Shown here: in pieces, positions 1-8,634 of the stretch
Layout of the letters: the number at the start of each line of letters is the position of its first letter
Numbering within the stretch: the stretch's first letter is position 1
Made by a program: the position numbers and the translations under genes
DNA from: Clostridium thermosuccinogenes
GTDB lineage: Bacteria; Bacillota; Clostridia; Acetivibrionales; DSM-5807
Assembly: GCF_002896855.1 (NCBI RefSeq)
Contig: NZ_CP021850.1
Span: 1,761,665-1,825,664, forward strand
Length of the DNA stretch: 64,000 nucleotides
Reading direction: 5' to 3'
Notes under the pieces: generated by a model
What the model was told of the DNA's origin: nothing
Databases searched by the model: none
Seen by the model: the letters and a program-made list of their open reading frames with translations, nothing else

Positions 1-333
1 TAAATTGAAAGATTGATTAATCAGTATTGCCAGATTATAAAGACTGATTAATTAATATTATATTATTTAGAAAGTTCAGTATAATATTTATGGATGTGGA
101 ATCTAGTTTAATTCATTATGCTGGTATTTTCCAGACATAAACACGAGTTAAAGCGACGGTGAGTTTTAGAAAAATCAGGTAAGATTTCTTTTGAAGTTTG
201 GATTTTGCTATGGTTACAGGAGCTTGTCAGAAAACGTATGCTAAAATAGTACTGGATTTTAAATAGGATTGTTGCTAATATAAAAGATAAAGCTAACCGA
301 CAAATTTTGAGTTTCTTGATATGGAGGAATTTG
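1..333. other. AT-rich leader upstream of topA, no gene seen
   Basis: I see no convincing reading frame here. A TATAAT hexamer lies at 80-85, but the expected -35 position has no good match, so a promoter is only possible. The stretch ends in the topA ribosome site. The gene that usually precedes topA in Firmicutes (dprA) is not visible and may lie to the left of the window. Confidence 0.5.
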
Positions 334-2433
334 ATGGCAGATTATTTGGTAATAGTCGAGTCCCCGGCAAAGGCGAAAACAATAGGCAGGTTTTTGGGAA
401 AGGATTATAAAATAGAAGCATCTGTCGGACATGTCAGAGATTTGCCCAAAAGCCAAATGGGAGTAGACATAGAACATGACTTTGAACCGAAATATATAAC
501 CATCAGGGGTAAAGGCGATGTAATTAATAAGCTCAAGAAAGAAGCAAAAAATGCAAAAAAGGTTTATCTGGCATCGGACCCTGATCGCGAGGGAGAAGCA
601 ATTTCGTGGCATCTTTCAAAGCTGCTTAATATAGATGAAAAGGAAAAATGCAGAATAACTTTCAATGAAATTACCAAGAATGCTGTAAAAAATGCTATAA
701 AATCACCCCGGCAAATCGATATGAATCTTGTCGATGCACAGCAAGCGCGGCGAGTGCTGGACAGGGTAGTCGGATATAAAATAAGCCCGCTTCTCTGGCG
801 TAAGGTCAGAAAAGGTCTGAGTGCCGGAAGAGTTCAATCCGTTGCTACCAGGCTGATATGTGACAGGGAGGAAGAGATTGAGAGATTTGTTCCGGAAGAG
901 TATTGGACAATCATGGCAAAACTGCTCCAAACATCAACAAAATCAACTTTTGATGCTAAGTTCTACGGCACTGCCGGAGAAAAAATGGAGCTGAAAAACG
1001 AGGAACAGGTAAAGAAAATACTGGAAGAACTGAAGTCAAGTAAATTTGTTGTCAAGAAGATCAAAACATCCGAAAAGAAAAGATCACCTGCACCTCCGTT
1101 TACCACCAGCACCCTGCAGCAGGAAGCCTCCAGAAAGCTCGGGTTCGCAACAAAGAAGACAATGATGCTCGCCCAGCAGCTATATGAGGGAGTTGAGATA
1201 AAAGGCACCGGAGCGGTCGGCTTGGTAACCTATATCCGTACTGACTCAACAAGGGTATCTGCAGAAGCCCAGCAGGAGGCCATAAATTATATAAGGGAGA
1301 AATACGGAAACGAATATCTGCCTGGAGAAGCAAGGGTTTATAAAAACAAATCCGCAGCCCAGGATGCCCATGAAGCTATCCGGCCGACCTATATGTCCAT
1401 GCAGCCGGATGCTATCAAGGATTCGTTGTCCAAAGACCAGTACAAGCTTTATAAGCTTATTTGGGACAGGTTTATTGCAAGCCAGATGGCATCGGCCGTA
1501 TATGACACCGTATCAGTGGATATAAGTGCAGGAGACTATATATTTAAAGCCAACGGGTCTAAAGTGAAATTCCCCGGGTTTATGGTCCTATATATAGAGG
1601 GCAGGGATGACGAAACCGAAGATGCGGAGATGAACATTCCTGAGCTCAAGGAAGGCGAGGAAGTCTCCTTGAAAAAAATGGAGCATAAACAGCACTTTAC
1701 CCAGCCACCTCCAAGATATACGGAGGCAACGCTGGTCAAAGCCCTGGAAGAGAAGGGAATAGGAAGGCCGAGCACTTATGCTCCTACAATAACCACCATT
1801 CTTGCAAGAGGTTATGTCGAAAAGGAAAAAAAGTTTTTAGTTCCTACGGAACTGGGTAAAATAGTAACAGATATAATGAAAAATCATTTTAAGGATATAG
1901 TGGATGTCCAGTTTACCGCCCAGCTGGAAGATAAACTCGATAGTGTCGAGACGGGAGAAAAGAAATGGGTGGATGTCATGAAGGAATTTTATGGCCCCTT
2001 TGAAAAGGTACTGAAAGAAGCAGAAAGCCAGATAGGGGAAGTTAACATTCCGGATGAGGTTACGGATATTAAATGTGAGAAATGCGGAAGAAACATGGTA
2101 ATCAAAAACGGAAGGTACGGGAAATTTCTAGCATGTCCCGGCTTCCCTGAGTGCAGGAATGCACGACCGATTCTTGAGGAAGCAGGCGTAAATTGCCCCA
2201 AATGCGGCGGCAAGGTGATGATAAAGAAGACAAGAAAGGGCAAAAAATATCTGGGATGTGAAAATAATCCCAACTGTGATTTTATGACATGGAACATGCC
2301 CGCCGGTGAAAATTGTCCTGAATGCGGCAATTTCCTGGAAAAGAAGTATTCGGGCAAAAAGGTGGTCTTAAAATGCAGCAATGAAAAATGCGGCTTTGAA
2401 AAGCAGGAGGAAAAGTCTGAAAAAGAAGATTAG
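334..2433 (+). CDS. topA: DNA topoisomerase I (type IA)
   Basis: Relaxes negatively supercoiled DNA by single-strand passage. The 699-residue protein starts with the TOPRIM domain (VIVESPAKAKTI near residue 6; acidic DPDREGE at 82-88). The active-site tyrosine is in VTYIRTDS, about residue 300. Three four-cysteine zinc ribbons follow at the C-terminus (CEKCGR, CPKCGG, CPECGN), as usual for Firmicutes TopA. I chose ATG 334 because GGAGG at 323-327 sits six bases upstream; an earlier in-frame start at 307 has no ribosome site. It lies directly upstream of trmFO, a standard clostridial arrangement. Length and motifs are complete. Confidence 0.97.
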   Translation: MADYLVIVESPAKAKTIGRFLGKDYKIEASVGHVRDLPKSQMGVDIEHDFEPKYITIRGKGDVINKLKKEAKNAKKVYLASDPDREGEAISWHLSKLLNIDEKEKCRITFNEITKNAVKNAIKSPRQIDMNLVDAQQARRVLDRVVGYKISPLLWRKVRKGLSAGRVQSVATRLICDREEEIERFVPEEYWTIMAKLLQTSTKSTFDAKFYGTAGEKMELKNEEQVKKILEELKSSKFVVKKIKTSEKKRSPAPPFTTSTLQQEASRKLGFATKKTMMLAQQLYEGVEIKGTGAVGLVTYIRTDSTRVSAEAQQEAINYIREKYGNEYLPGEARVYKNKSAAQDAHEAIRPTYMSMQPDAIKDSLSKDQYKLYKLIWDRFIASQMASAVYDTVSVDISAGDYIFKANGSKVKFPGFMVLYIEGRDDETEDAEMNIPELKEGEEVSLKKMEHKQHFTQPPPRYTEATLVKALEEKGIGRPSTYAPTITTILARGYVEKEKKFLVPTELGKIVTDIMKNHFKDIVDVQFTAQLEDKLDSVETGEKKWVDVMKEFYGPFEKVLKEAESQIGEVNIPDEVTDIKCEKCGRNMVIKNGRYGKFLACPGFPECRNARPILEEAGVNCPKCGGKVMIKKTRKGKKYLGCENNPNCDFMTWNMPAGENCPECGNFLEKKYSGKKVVLKCSNEKCGFEKQEEKSEKED

Positions 2434-2478
2434 CCGCATTATGATGCTTGAAAAATATGAATACCGGATTAAAGAAGG

Positions 2479-2498
2479 GGGCAGACGGATGTCTGCCC
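2479..2498 (+). terminator. Hairpin between topA and trmFO
   Basis: A perfect 8-bp stem, GGGCAGAC paired with GTCTGCCC around a GGAT loop. The following bases are not a T-run, so this may be an attenuator or mRNA-stabilising hairpin rather than a true intrinsic terminator. Confidence 0.4.
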
Positions 2499-2542
2499 TC
2501 AAATAATCAGAGAATTTACTCCACTTGATAAGGAATGATGAT

Positions 2543-3859
2543 ATGGATAATAGAGTAAAGGTTATAGGAGCAGGCCTGGCAGGTTGTGAAGCAGCCTGGC
2601 AGCTTGCTAAAAGAGGTATAAAGGTAGAACTCTATGAAATGAAACCGAAGGTTTTTTCACCGGCGCATCATCTGGACACTTTTGCAGAGCTTGTTTGCAG
2701 CAATTCCCTGCGTTCGGATCAACTGGAAAATGCGGTAGGGCTGTTGAAAGAAGAGATGAGAAGGCTGGACTCGATTATTATGAAATGCGCCGATGCCACT
2801 AGAGTGCCCGCAGGGGGAGCGCTTGCCGTGGACAGGGAGAAATTTTCCCAGATGGTTACGGATTTTATCAGAGGTCATGAAAACATAACCATAATTAACC
2901 AGGAAGTTGAAGAAATCCCGGAGGAAGGGATAACAATAATTGCTTCAGGGCCTCTCACCTCCGACAGTTTGTCCAGGAGTCTCAGCGATATAACCGGTGA
3001 GGAGTATCTGCATTTTTTTGATGCTGCCGCACCTATAGTTACCTATGACTCGATTGACATGACAAAGGCTTTCAGGGCAGCACGATACAACAGAGGCACC
3101 GATGATTATATAAATTGCCCGATGACCAAGGAACAGTACGAAATATTCTGGAATGAGCTGGTAAATGCACAAACGGCTGAGGTAAAGGATTTTGAAAATG
3201 AAGAGGTTTTTGAAGGTTGCATGCCGGTGGAAACCATGGCCAAAAGGGGAAAGGATACTTTAACCTTCGGCCCGTTAAAACCTGTAGGTTTAATAGATCC
3301 TTCCACAGGAAGGGAGCCTTATGCAGTAGTTCAGCTGAGGCAGGATAACCGGGAGGGAACCCTGTACAATATTGTGGGATTTCAGACCCACCTGAAATGG
3401 CCGGAGCAGAAAAGAGTTTTTGGTTTGATACCCGGCTTGGAAAAGGCTGAGTTTGTGAGATATGGCGTTATGCACAGAAATACTTTTATAAACTCTCCCA
3501 AGCTTTTAAAACCCACTTACTGTATGAGAAAAAACTGCAATATATACTTTGCAGGACAAATAACAGGTGTTGAGGGATATGTTGAATCTGCGTCTTCAGG
3601 GCTGGTGGCAGGCATTAATGCTGCCATGAAATGCCTGGGAAGGGAAGAGATTATCTTTCCTTCATCCACAGCTATAGGAGCGCTGAGCAATTACATATCG
3701 GATGCAAGTATTAAGAATTTCCAGCCCATGAATGTAAATTTCGGCTTGATGGAAAAGCTCGATATCAAAATTAAGGATAAAAGGGAAAAAAATCGCAAAA
3801 TATCGGAAAGGGCTCTTAATGTAATCGATGAAATTATCAGCAAAGAACGTTTGCTTTGA
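2543..3859 (+). CDS. trmFO: Methylenetetrahydrofolate-tRNA-(uracil-5-)-methyltransferase
   Basis: Folate- and FAD-dependent enzyme that makes 5-methyluridine at position 54 of tRNA in Gram-positive bacteria. The N-terminus carries the dinucleotide-binding motif [12 protein letters not shown]. Family signatures [11 protein letters not shown] and [14 protein letters not shown] are intact. At 438 residues it has the usual length. ATG 2543 is preferred because AAGGA at 2530-2534 precedes it by eight bases; the upstream TTG at 2525 has no ribosome site. In many Firmicutes codY or hslVU follow; here the next genes are flagellar, after a 474-bp gap. Confidence 0.96.
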   Translation: MDNRVKVIGAGLAGCEAAWQLAKRGIKVELYEMKPKVFSPAHHLDTFAELVCSNSLRSDQLENAVGLLKEEMRRLDSIIMKCADATRVPAGGALAVDREKFSQMVTDFIRGHENITIINQEVEEIPEEGITIIASGPLTSDSLSRSLSDITGEEYLHFFDAAAPIVTYDSIDMTKAFRAARYNRGTDDYINCPMTKEQYEIFWNELVNAQTAEVKDFENEEVFEGCMPVETMAKRGKDTLTFGPLKPVGLIDPSTGREPYAVVQLRQDNREGTLYNIVGFQTHLKWPEQKRVFGLIPGLEKAEFVRYGVMHRNTFINSPKLLKPTYCMRKNCNIYFAGQITGVEGYVESASSGLVAGINAAMKCLGREEIIFPSSTAIGALSNYISDASIKNFQPMNVNFGLMEKLDIKIKDKREKNRKISERALNVIDEIISKERLL

Positions 3860-3963
3860 GCTTATTTCAATATCTTATGATTGTTTCCATCTTTTTATAT
3901 AAAGCGGGAAAAGGATAAGGGAATGACTATGTGACCATAAAATGTAAATAAATCGGTTATTTT

Positions 3964-4015
3964 GTGCTAAAATATAGCTGGCCGGGATTTGTCCCGGTTG
4001 GTAATATTTTAGTAC
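3964..4015 (+). ncRNA. 52-nt long hairpin upstream of the fla cluster
   Basis: The outer stem is GTG plus CTAAAATAT pairing with ATATTTTAG plus TAC (one G-U). The inner stem is GGCCGGGA with TCCCGGTT around a TTTG loop. The join (AGCT with GGTA) can also pair partly with wobbles, so the whole forms an almost continuous stem. There is no T-run after it, so it is not a simple terminator. It could be a leader RNA structure or a palindromic repeat. Confidence 0.5.
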
Positions 4016-4251
4016 CATTTTACTATAGGACTAAAAACCCAAATTTATCCTACCGTCAAATTTGGACGATCATTGCAAGCCTTAAATATCAGCATTTTCC
4101 AAATATCAAAATTATTATTATAAGTGAAATCATAATTCGACTGTTTCCTAATTTAAAAACAAAAGTTCAAGTTAATCTTGTATTATTAGACAAAATATGC
4201 TAATATCATAACAGTACCATGTAATATGTTTGTAATATACATCTCAAAAAT

Positions 4252-4279
4252 TTGCTGCTGTATAGTTGAATTTTATATA
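4252..4279 (+). promoter_or_regulatory. Possible sigma-A promoter for flgB
   Basis: TTGCTG at 4252-4257 and TATATA at 4274-4279 with a 16-bp spacer, about 55 bases before flgB. The -35 match is poor, so this is only a candidate. Confidence 0.25.
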
Positions 4280-4333
4280 TAGCACATAAAGCCAAATCTG
4301 GAAATGATTCATGTATAGGAAGGGGGTTATCAG

Positions 4334-4744
4334 ATGCTTGATAAACTAACCGGACGGACAGGTATTATGGAGAAGGCCCTTGATGCTGCTTGGCTCAGAA
4401 ATGAAGTGATAGATGCCAATCTGGCTAATAGCGATACACCCGGATATAAAAGAAAAGTTGTTGCGTTTGAAGAATATCTGAATGATGCTATGAAAACCAG
4501 CACCATCAAAGGATTCAAGACGGATGAACGCCATATTCCAATCGGCAAAAAGGATTTTGGCGAAGTCGACATGAAAGTTACTGAAGATAACAGTTCTACC
4601 AGTGTACGATTAGATGGCAATAACGTTGATGTTGAAGTAGAAATGGCAGCTATGGCGAAAAATACCATAAAATATGTCACAATTTCTCAAAGTCTTAGCG
4701 ATGAGCTGAGGAGGCTCAAGACAGTAATCAATGATGGAAGGTGA
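4334..4744 (+). CDS. flgB: Flagellar basal-body rod protein FlgB
   Basis: Proximal rod subunit, exported by the flagellar type III apparatus and placed next to the FliE-FliF junction. The 136-residue protein has the rod-family N-terminus (WLRNEVIDANLANSDTPGYKRK) and a C-terminal amphipathic helix (MAAMAKNTIKYVTISQSLSDE), which pack together in the rod. The start has AAGGGGG about eight bases upstream. It is the first gene of the motility cluster and is followed six bases later by flgC, so the two are surely co-translated. Confidence 0.95.
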   Translation: MLDKLTGRTGIMEKALDAAWLRNEVIDANLANSDTPGYKRKVVAFEEYLNDAMKTSTIKGFKTDERHIPIGKKDFGEVDMKVTEDNSSTSVRLDGNNVDVEVEMAAMAKNTIKYVTISQSLSDELRRLKTVINDGR

Positions 4745-4750
4745 TAATTA

Positions 4751-5182
4751 ATGGGATATTTTAGTGCACTTGATATAGGAGCATCAGCACTGACCGCCCA
4801 GAGGCTCAGAATGGATACCATCTCTCAAAATATAGCCAACATAAATACTACAAGAAGCGAAGATGGTACTCCATACAGGCGCAGGGAGGTAATCTTTGAG
4901 GAGAGAAAGTTTTCCGACTATCTTACCAAAAGCAGCAAAGAAAAGATGGTCGGTTCCGGGGTGAGAGTATCGGCAATTGTGGAGGATCAATCTCCTTTAA
5001 AAAGAGTTTATGATCCCGGACACCCCGATGCAGATGAAGAAGGATATGTAGAAATGCCGAACGTTGATATCATAACCGAAATGGTCAACATGATTTCAGC
5101 AACAAGGGCATATGAAGCAAATGTAACTGCTATTAACACAACGAAGAGTATTGCGATGAAAGCGCTAGAAATTGGCAGGTAG
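4751..5182 (+). CDS. flgC: Flagellar basal-body rod protein FlgC
   Basis: Second proximal rod subunit. It has the conserved N-terminus (ALDIGASALTAQRLRMD, then NIANINTTRS) and the C-terminal family end (EMVNMISATRAYEANVTAIN). At 143 residues it has the normal length. It starts six bases after flgB with AAGGTG from the end of flgB as ribosome site. A 271-bp gap with strong hairpins separates it from fliE, which is unusual because flgB, flgC and fliE are normally packed tightly. Confidence 0.95.
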   Translation: MGYFSALDIGASALTAQRLRMDTISQNIANINTTRSEDGTPYRRREVIFEERKFSDYLTKSSKEKMVGSGVRVSAIVEDQSPLKRVYDPGHPDADEEGYVEMPNVDIITEMVNMISATRAYEANVTAINTTKSIAMKALEIGR

Positions 5183-5268
5183 AAAAGCTCATTATCAGGG
5201 TAAAAATAGAAGGACACTCTAAAATTATGCAGGCATTTTGCTCTTTAGCAGCATTAAGGAGGAGTTAA

Positions 5269-5420
5269 TGTCCGCATTCTTGTGTCTTTTGTCACGGGTG
5301 AGGACGTCGCAGGGTGTGATTATATGAGGCCACGCTTGCGATGCTGGAAGGACTAAGAGGACAAGAATGTGGGAGAAAACCCAATAGTGGGTTGAAAATC
5401 TGCGATTTCGATCGCGGGAA
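5269..5420 (+). ncRNA. Structured RNA-like element between flgC and fliE
   Basis: Three nested or consecutive hairpins are visible. A 12-bp stem pairs CCGCATTCTTGT (5272-5283) with ACAAGAATGTGG (5361-5372), one G-U. Inside it, GTCGCAGG..TGTG near 5305 pairs with CACGCTTGCGAT near 5331-5342. After it come AACCCA-ATAG-TGGGTT (5378-5393) and CTGCGAT-TTCG-ATCGCGG (5400-5417), the last with a UUCG tetraloop. No T-run follows. The position is the leader of fliE. I do not recognise it as a known riboswitch; the c-di-GMP (GEMM) consensus is not present. Confidence 0.55.
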
Positions 5421-5453
5421 GCTCATACATCGTTATGAAACGGGAGTGATGAT

Positions 5454-5774
5454 ATGGCAAACGGATGGGTTAGCAGTTTAGGAACTTTAAATACAATATC
5501 TCCATTGAAAATAGATACCGGCAAAGCTCAAAATGCTCAAAAAGCGGAAGGAGCTGTCGGCTTTGCAGATTTCTTGAATGAAGCGATGGGTAAGGTAAAT
5601 GATCTGCAGGTAAATGCAGAAAAGTTATCGGACGATTTTGCTGCCGGCAAAACGGATAATATTCATGAAGTGGTTATTGCAGCAGCAAAAGCTGATATTG
5701 CCCTTCAGTTTACCTTGCAAATTAGGAATAAGATTCTGGATGCCTATAATGAAATTATGAGAATGCAGATATAG
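5454..5774 (+). CDS. fliE: Flagellar hook-basal body complex protein FliE
   Basis: Joins the MS ring to the rod. A short secreted protein of 106 residues. The C-terminal half shows the family pattern: a central helix (GFADFLNEAMGKVNDLQ), then DNIHEVVIAAAKADIALQFTLQIRNKILDAYNEIMRMQI at the end, which is the typical FliE terminus. GGGAGTG lies six bases before the ATG. It sits between two structured intergenic stretches (5217-5453 and 5775-5981), so its expression may be set separately from flgBC and fliF. Confidence 0.93.
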   Translation: MANGWVSSLGTLNTISPLKIDTGKAQNAQKAEGAVGFADFLNEAMGKVNDLQVNAEKLSDDFAAGKTDNIHEVVIAAAKADIALQFTLQIRNKILDAYNEIMRMQI

Positions 5775-5829
5775 AATCATAAACATGTACATGCACGATG
5801 CAAATAGGAATGGGGCAGTTAATTGGTGG

Positions 5830-5940
5830 CAGCGGTAAGCACACAGTCTGAGGCTGTGTTGTGTGGTATGCCGTATGATCGGAACTTTCTGCCTAAGTAT
5901 GGCATCCGTACTATTGCAGCATAAGAGAAAGTTTAGCTTT
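5830..5940 (+). ncRNA. Structured leader of fliF with possible pseudoknot
   Basis: ACACAG (5841-5846) pairs with CTGTGT (5854-5859). GG-T-ATGCC (5865-5872) pairs with GGCATCC (5901-5907). In the loop of that stem AACTTTCT (5883-5890) can pair with AGAAAGTT (5926-5933), outside the stem, giving a pseudoknot or two exclusive folds. No gene lies in the 207-bp gap. Function unknown. Confidence 0.4.
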
Positions 5941-5981
5941 ATTTACAAAGGATAAGCCATTACAACAAGGTGGTGTTTAAT

Positions 5982-7556
5982 TTGCCGGAAGTTTTTACCG
6001 AGTTATTACATAAGGTTACAAATTTTTGGAAGGAACTGGACAAGTCACAAAAGATAAGAATTTACATAACCGCGGCAATCCTTGTGGCAGCATTGGTTGT
6101 CAGCATTGTACTTTTAACGAGGACTACATATGTGCCTTTGATAACAAGCAAGGACACTGCGGAAGTAAATGAAATGGCGGCTCTCCTGGAAGAAAACGGA
6201 TTTAAGTATGAAGTTAACGGAAATACAATTATGATAGATTCCAGGAGTAAAAACAAGGCTCAAGCCTTGCTGGTTCAGAATGACTATCCTGAATCGGCAG
6301 GAGCGATATTTGCAGATGCTTTTGATAAAATAAAGCTTAGCAGCACGGAAGGCGATAAGCGAAAGCTTTTTGAAGAGGCACAGGAGAGAACAATTGCGGC
6401 TAAGTTGAAAATGTTGGATAACATTGAAGATGCCTCGGTAGATTTAGCAATTCCCGAACCCTCAGTGTTTCTTTTCTCAGATGATGATATTGCAAGTCCG
6501 ACCGCTTCGGTCATGATCAAGCCAAAAAAGCAGCTTACCCCGGAACAGGTGCAAGCTGTCGTCATGTGGGTATCAAGAAGTGTCGAAGGTCTCGATCCTA
6601 AAGATGTAACTGTTGTGGATTATGACCTGAATGAACTGACAGGAAAAGATACCAGCGAGCTTTCGAGTGATGTAAATTCTCAATATGAAATGAAAAAAAT
6701 ATGGAGCGAAGATCTGGAAAGAAGTATCAGAAAATTGTTTTCCGGACAATTTGAAAGCTTTGACAACATCACTGTCGTAGCAAATCCGGTTCTCGATTTT
6801 GACAGCACAAAATCAAACAAGAAGATATTGCAAAATCCGGAAGGCATGGATGGAGCTGCAGTAATAAGCAGTGAGAGAAGCAAAACAAAGATAGAAAATG
6901 GAAACGTGGAAGGTGGCGCACCTGGGCTTGAAAGCAATCCCGGTACGGAAGCGCCGACTTATCAGATAGATAACAACGGAGAAAACTCATCTTATGACGA
7001 AGAGCATGAGATAATGAATTATGCTTACAATGAAATACTGACGGAAGAAGAAAAAGCCATCGGACAGATGATTCCCGAAAAATCTTCCATGGCTATCAAC
7101 CTGCTATATGGAAGCAGGGCAACCGATGAGGATAAAATTAACGAGGAGATAGAGAAAGTAAAGCAGATGGCAAGTTCAGCCACGGGAATTCCAGTAGCTA
7201 ACATAACTGTCAACAAATTCAAAATTGCTGCAGAGGCTCCGGTACAGCAGCAGATATCAGACAGAATAACCAATTTCTTAAGCACATATGGTCCTTTGGT
7301 ACTGGTGCTGTTACTGGCGATAATACTTTTGATCGCAGTAATACCAAGAAGAAAAAAATCCGAAGAGCCATCCAACCAGGAAGAGCAGGTTACACCGGTT
7401 CCTGCATTCACCGTACCAGAGCCTGTATATGTGCCTGAGATTGATTTAGAGGAAAGATCGGAGATCAAGAAACAGATCGACAAGTTTATCAAACAAAAGC
7501 CGGATGCTGTTGCTCAACTGCTTAGAAACTGGCTTTCAGATGATTGGGACGGATAA
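5982..7556 (+). CDS. fliF: Flagellar MS-ring protein FliF
   Basis: Membrane ring that houses the export gate and carries FliG. The 524-residue protein has an N-terminal membrane span (about residues 28-47), two ring-building regions, a low-complexity middle rich in N, E and S, and a second span near residues 430-450 (LVLVLLLAIILLIAVI). The C-terminal FliG-binding tail ends QLLRNWLSDDWDG, as in other Firmicutes. I chose the TTG at 5982 because AAGGTGGTG (5967-5975) is the ribosome site six bases upstream; earlier GTG codons lie inside that site. Confidence 0.96.
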   Translation: MPEVFTELLHKVTNFWKELDKSQKIRIYITAAILVAALVVSIVLLTRTTYVPLITSKDTAEVNEMAALLEENGFKYEVNGNTIMIDSRSKNKAQALLVQNDYPESAGAIFADAFDKIKLSSTEGDKRKLFEEAQERTIAAKLKMLDNIEDASVDLAIPEPSVFLFSDDDIASPTASVMIKPKKQLTPEQVQAVVMWVSRSVEGLDPKDVTVVDYDLNELTGKDTSELSSDVNSQYEMKKIWSEDLERSIRKLFSGQFESFDNITVVANPVLDFDSTKSNKKILQNPEGMDGAAVISSERSKTKIENGNVEGGAPGLESNPGTEAPTYQIDNNGENSSYDEEHEIMNYAYNEILTEEEKAIGQMIPEKSSMAINLLYGSRATDEDKINEEIEKVKQMASSATGIPVANITVNKFKIAAEAPVQQQISDRITNFLSTYGPLVLVLLLAIILLIAVIPRRKKSEEPSNQEEQVTPVPAFTVPEPVYVPEIDLEERSEIKKQIDKFIKQKPDAVAQLLRNWLSDDWDG

Positions 7557-7611
7557 CTTCATCAAAATTAAAAATTACTAAAGATAACTATGTATTTATG
7601 GGGGAGAATGT

Positions 7612-8634
7612 ATGGCTAGGGGTACTGCGGTAAAAACAGAATATTCCGGAAAGGAAAAGGCTGCGATGCTGCTGATTTCTCTTGGCCCTGAGAAATCAGC
7701 CGAAATATTCAAGCACTTAAAGGAAGAAGAGATAGAGCAATTAACTCTTGAAATTGCTAATATAAAAAGCGTAACACCTGAAGAAAAGGAAAAGGTGCTG
7801 GAAGAATTTTATCAGATATGTCTGGCACAAGAGTATATAGCTGAAGGTGGTATAGGATACGCAAAGGAAATTCTTGAGAAAGCCCTTGGTCCTCAAAAAG
7901 CGGTGGATGTGATAAACAAGCTGACGGTGTCGCTTCAGGTAAGGCCTTTCGATTTTGTCAGAAAAGCTGATCCGTCGCAATTGCTTAATTTTATCCAGAA
8001 CGAACATCCCCAAACTATAGCGCTGATTCTTTCATATTTAAAGCCCCAGCAGGCCTCAATTGTGCTTTCTGCCCTCCCGCAGGAAAAGCAGGCCGATGTG
8101 GCAAAAAGGATAGCGGTCATGGACAGGACTTCTCCCGAAGTCATAAAGGAAGTAGAGCGTGTTCTGGAAAAGAAACTCTCATCCCTTGTAACAGAGGATT
8201 ACACAGCTACAGGCGGAGTACAGTCCATAGTCGATATATTGAACAATGTTGACAGAGGTACTGAAAAGTACATCATGGAAACGCTTGAGATTGAGGATAC
8301 AGAGCTTGCTGAAGAAATCAAAAAGAGAATGTTTGTATTTGAAGATATACTCACTCTGGATAGCCGTTCAATACAGAGATTCCTCCGCGAGGTGGACAAC
8401 CAGCAGTTGGCTGTGGCACTGAAAGGCTCCACCGAAGAAGTTCAGAATGTGATTTTTGCCAATATGTCAAAACGTCTTGCAGAAATGATAAAGGAAGACA
8501 TGGAATTCCTTGGGCCTTTGCGTCTTAAGGATGTAGAAGAGGCACAGCAGAAGATCGTCAACATAATACGCAAGCTGGAAGATGCCGGAGAAATTATCAT
8601 ATCCAGAGGCGGAGGAGATGAAATAATTGTATAA
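7612..8634 (+). CDS. fliG: Flagellar motor switch protein FliG
   Basis: Rotor protein that binds FliF and meets the stator. The 340-residue protein has the N-terminal FliF-binding domain (KAAMLLISLGPEKSAEIFKHL), a middle EHPQTIALILSYL motif that contacts FliM, and the C-terminal torque domain with charged helix near LDSRSIQRFLREVDNQQLAVALKG. The start has GGGGGAG upstream. The end overlaps the TTG start of fliH, so translation is coupled. Confidence 0.97.
   Translation: MARGTAVKTEYSGKEKAAMLLISLGPEKSAEIFKHLKEEEIEQLTLEIANIKSVTPEEKEKVLEEFYQICLAQEYIAEGGIGYAKEILEKALGPQKAVDVINKLTVSLQVRPFDFVRKADPSQLLNFIQNEHPQTIALILSYLKPQQASIVLSALPQEKQADVAKRIAVMDRTSPEVIKEVERVLEKKLSSLVTEDYTATGGVQSIVDILNNVDRGTEKYIMETLEIEDTELAEEIKKRMFVFEDILTLDSRSIQRFLREVDNQQLAVALKGSTEEVQNVIFANMSKRLAEMIKEDMEFLGPLRLKDVEEAQQKIVNIIRKLEDAGEIIISRGGGDEIIV

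Larger units (their letters stand above)
3860..4333. other. Gap between trmFO and flgB with two hairpins
   Basis: No credible gene. It contains a long hairpin at 3964-4015 and a second one at 4039-4065 (CCAAATTT paired with AAATTTGG), then AT-rich sequence leading to flgB. It is the likely promoter region of the motility cluster. A 79-codon frame at 3964-4203 starts inside the hairpin and looks accidental. Confidence 0.6.

Noticed and set aside
3964-4203. 79-codon frame upstream of flgB
   Set aside because: It starts inside the long hairpin, has no ribosome site, and its sequence is AT-driven low-complexity.
5217-5453. c-di-GMP (GEMM) riboswitch before fliE
   Set aside because: Hairpins are present, but the conserved GEMM segments with the tetraloop and receptor are not seen.
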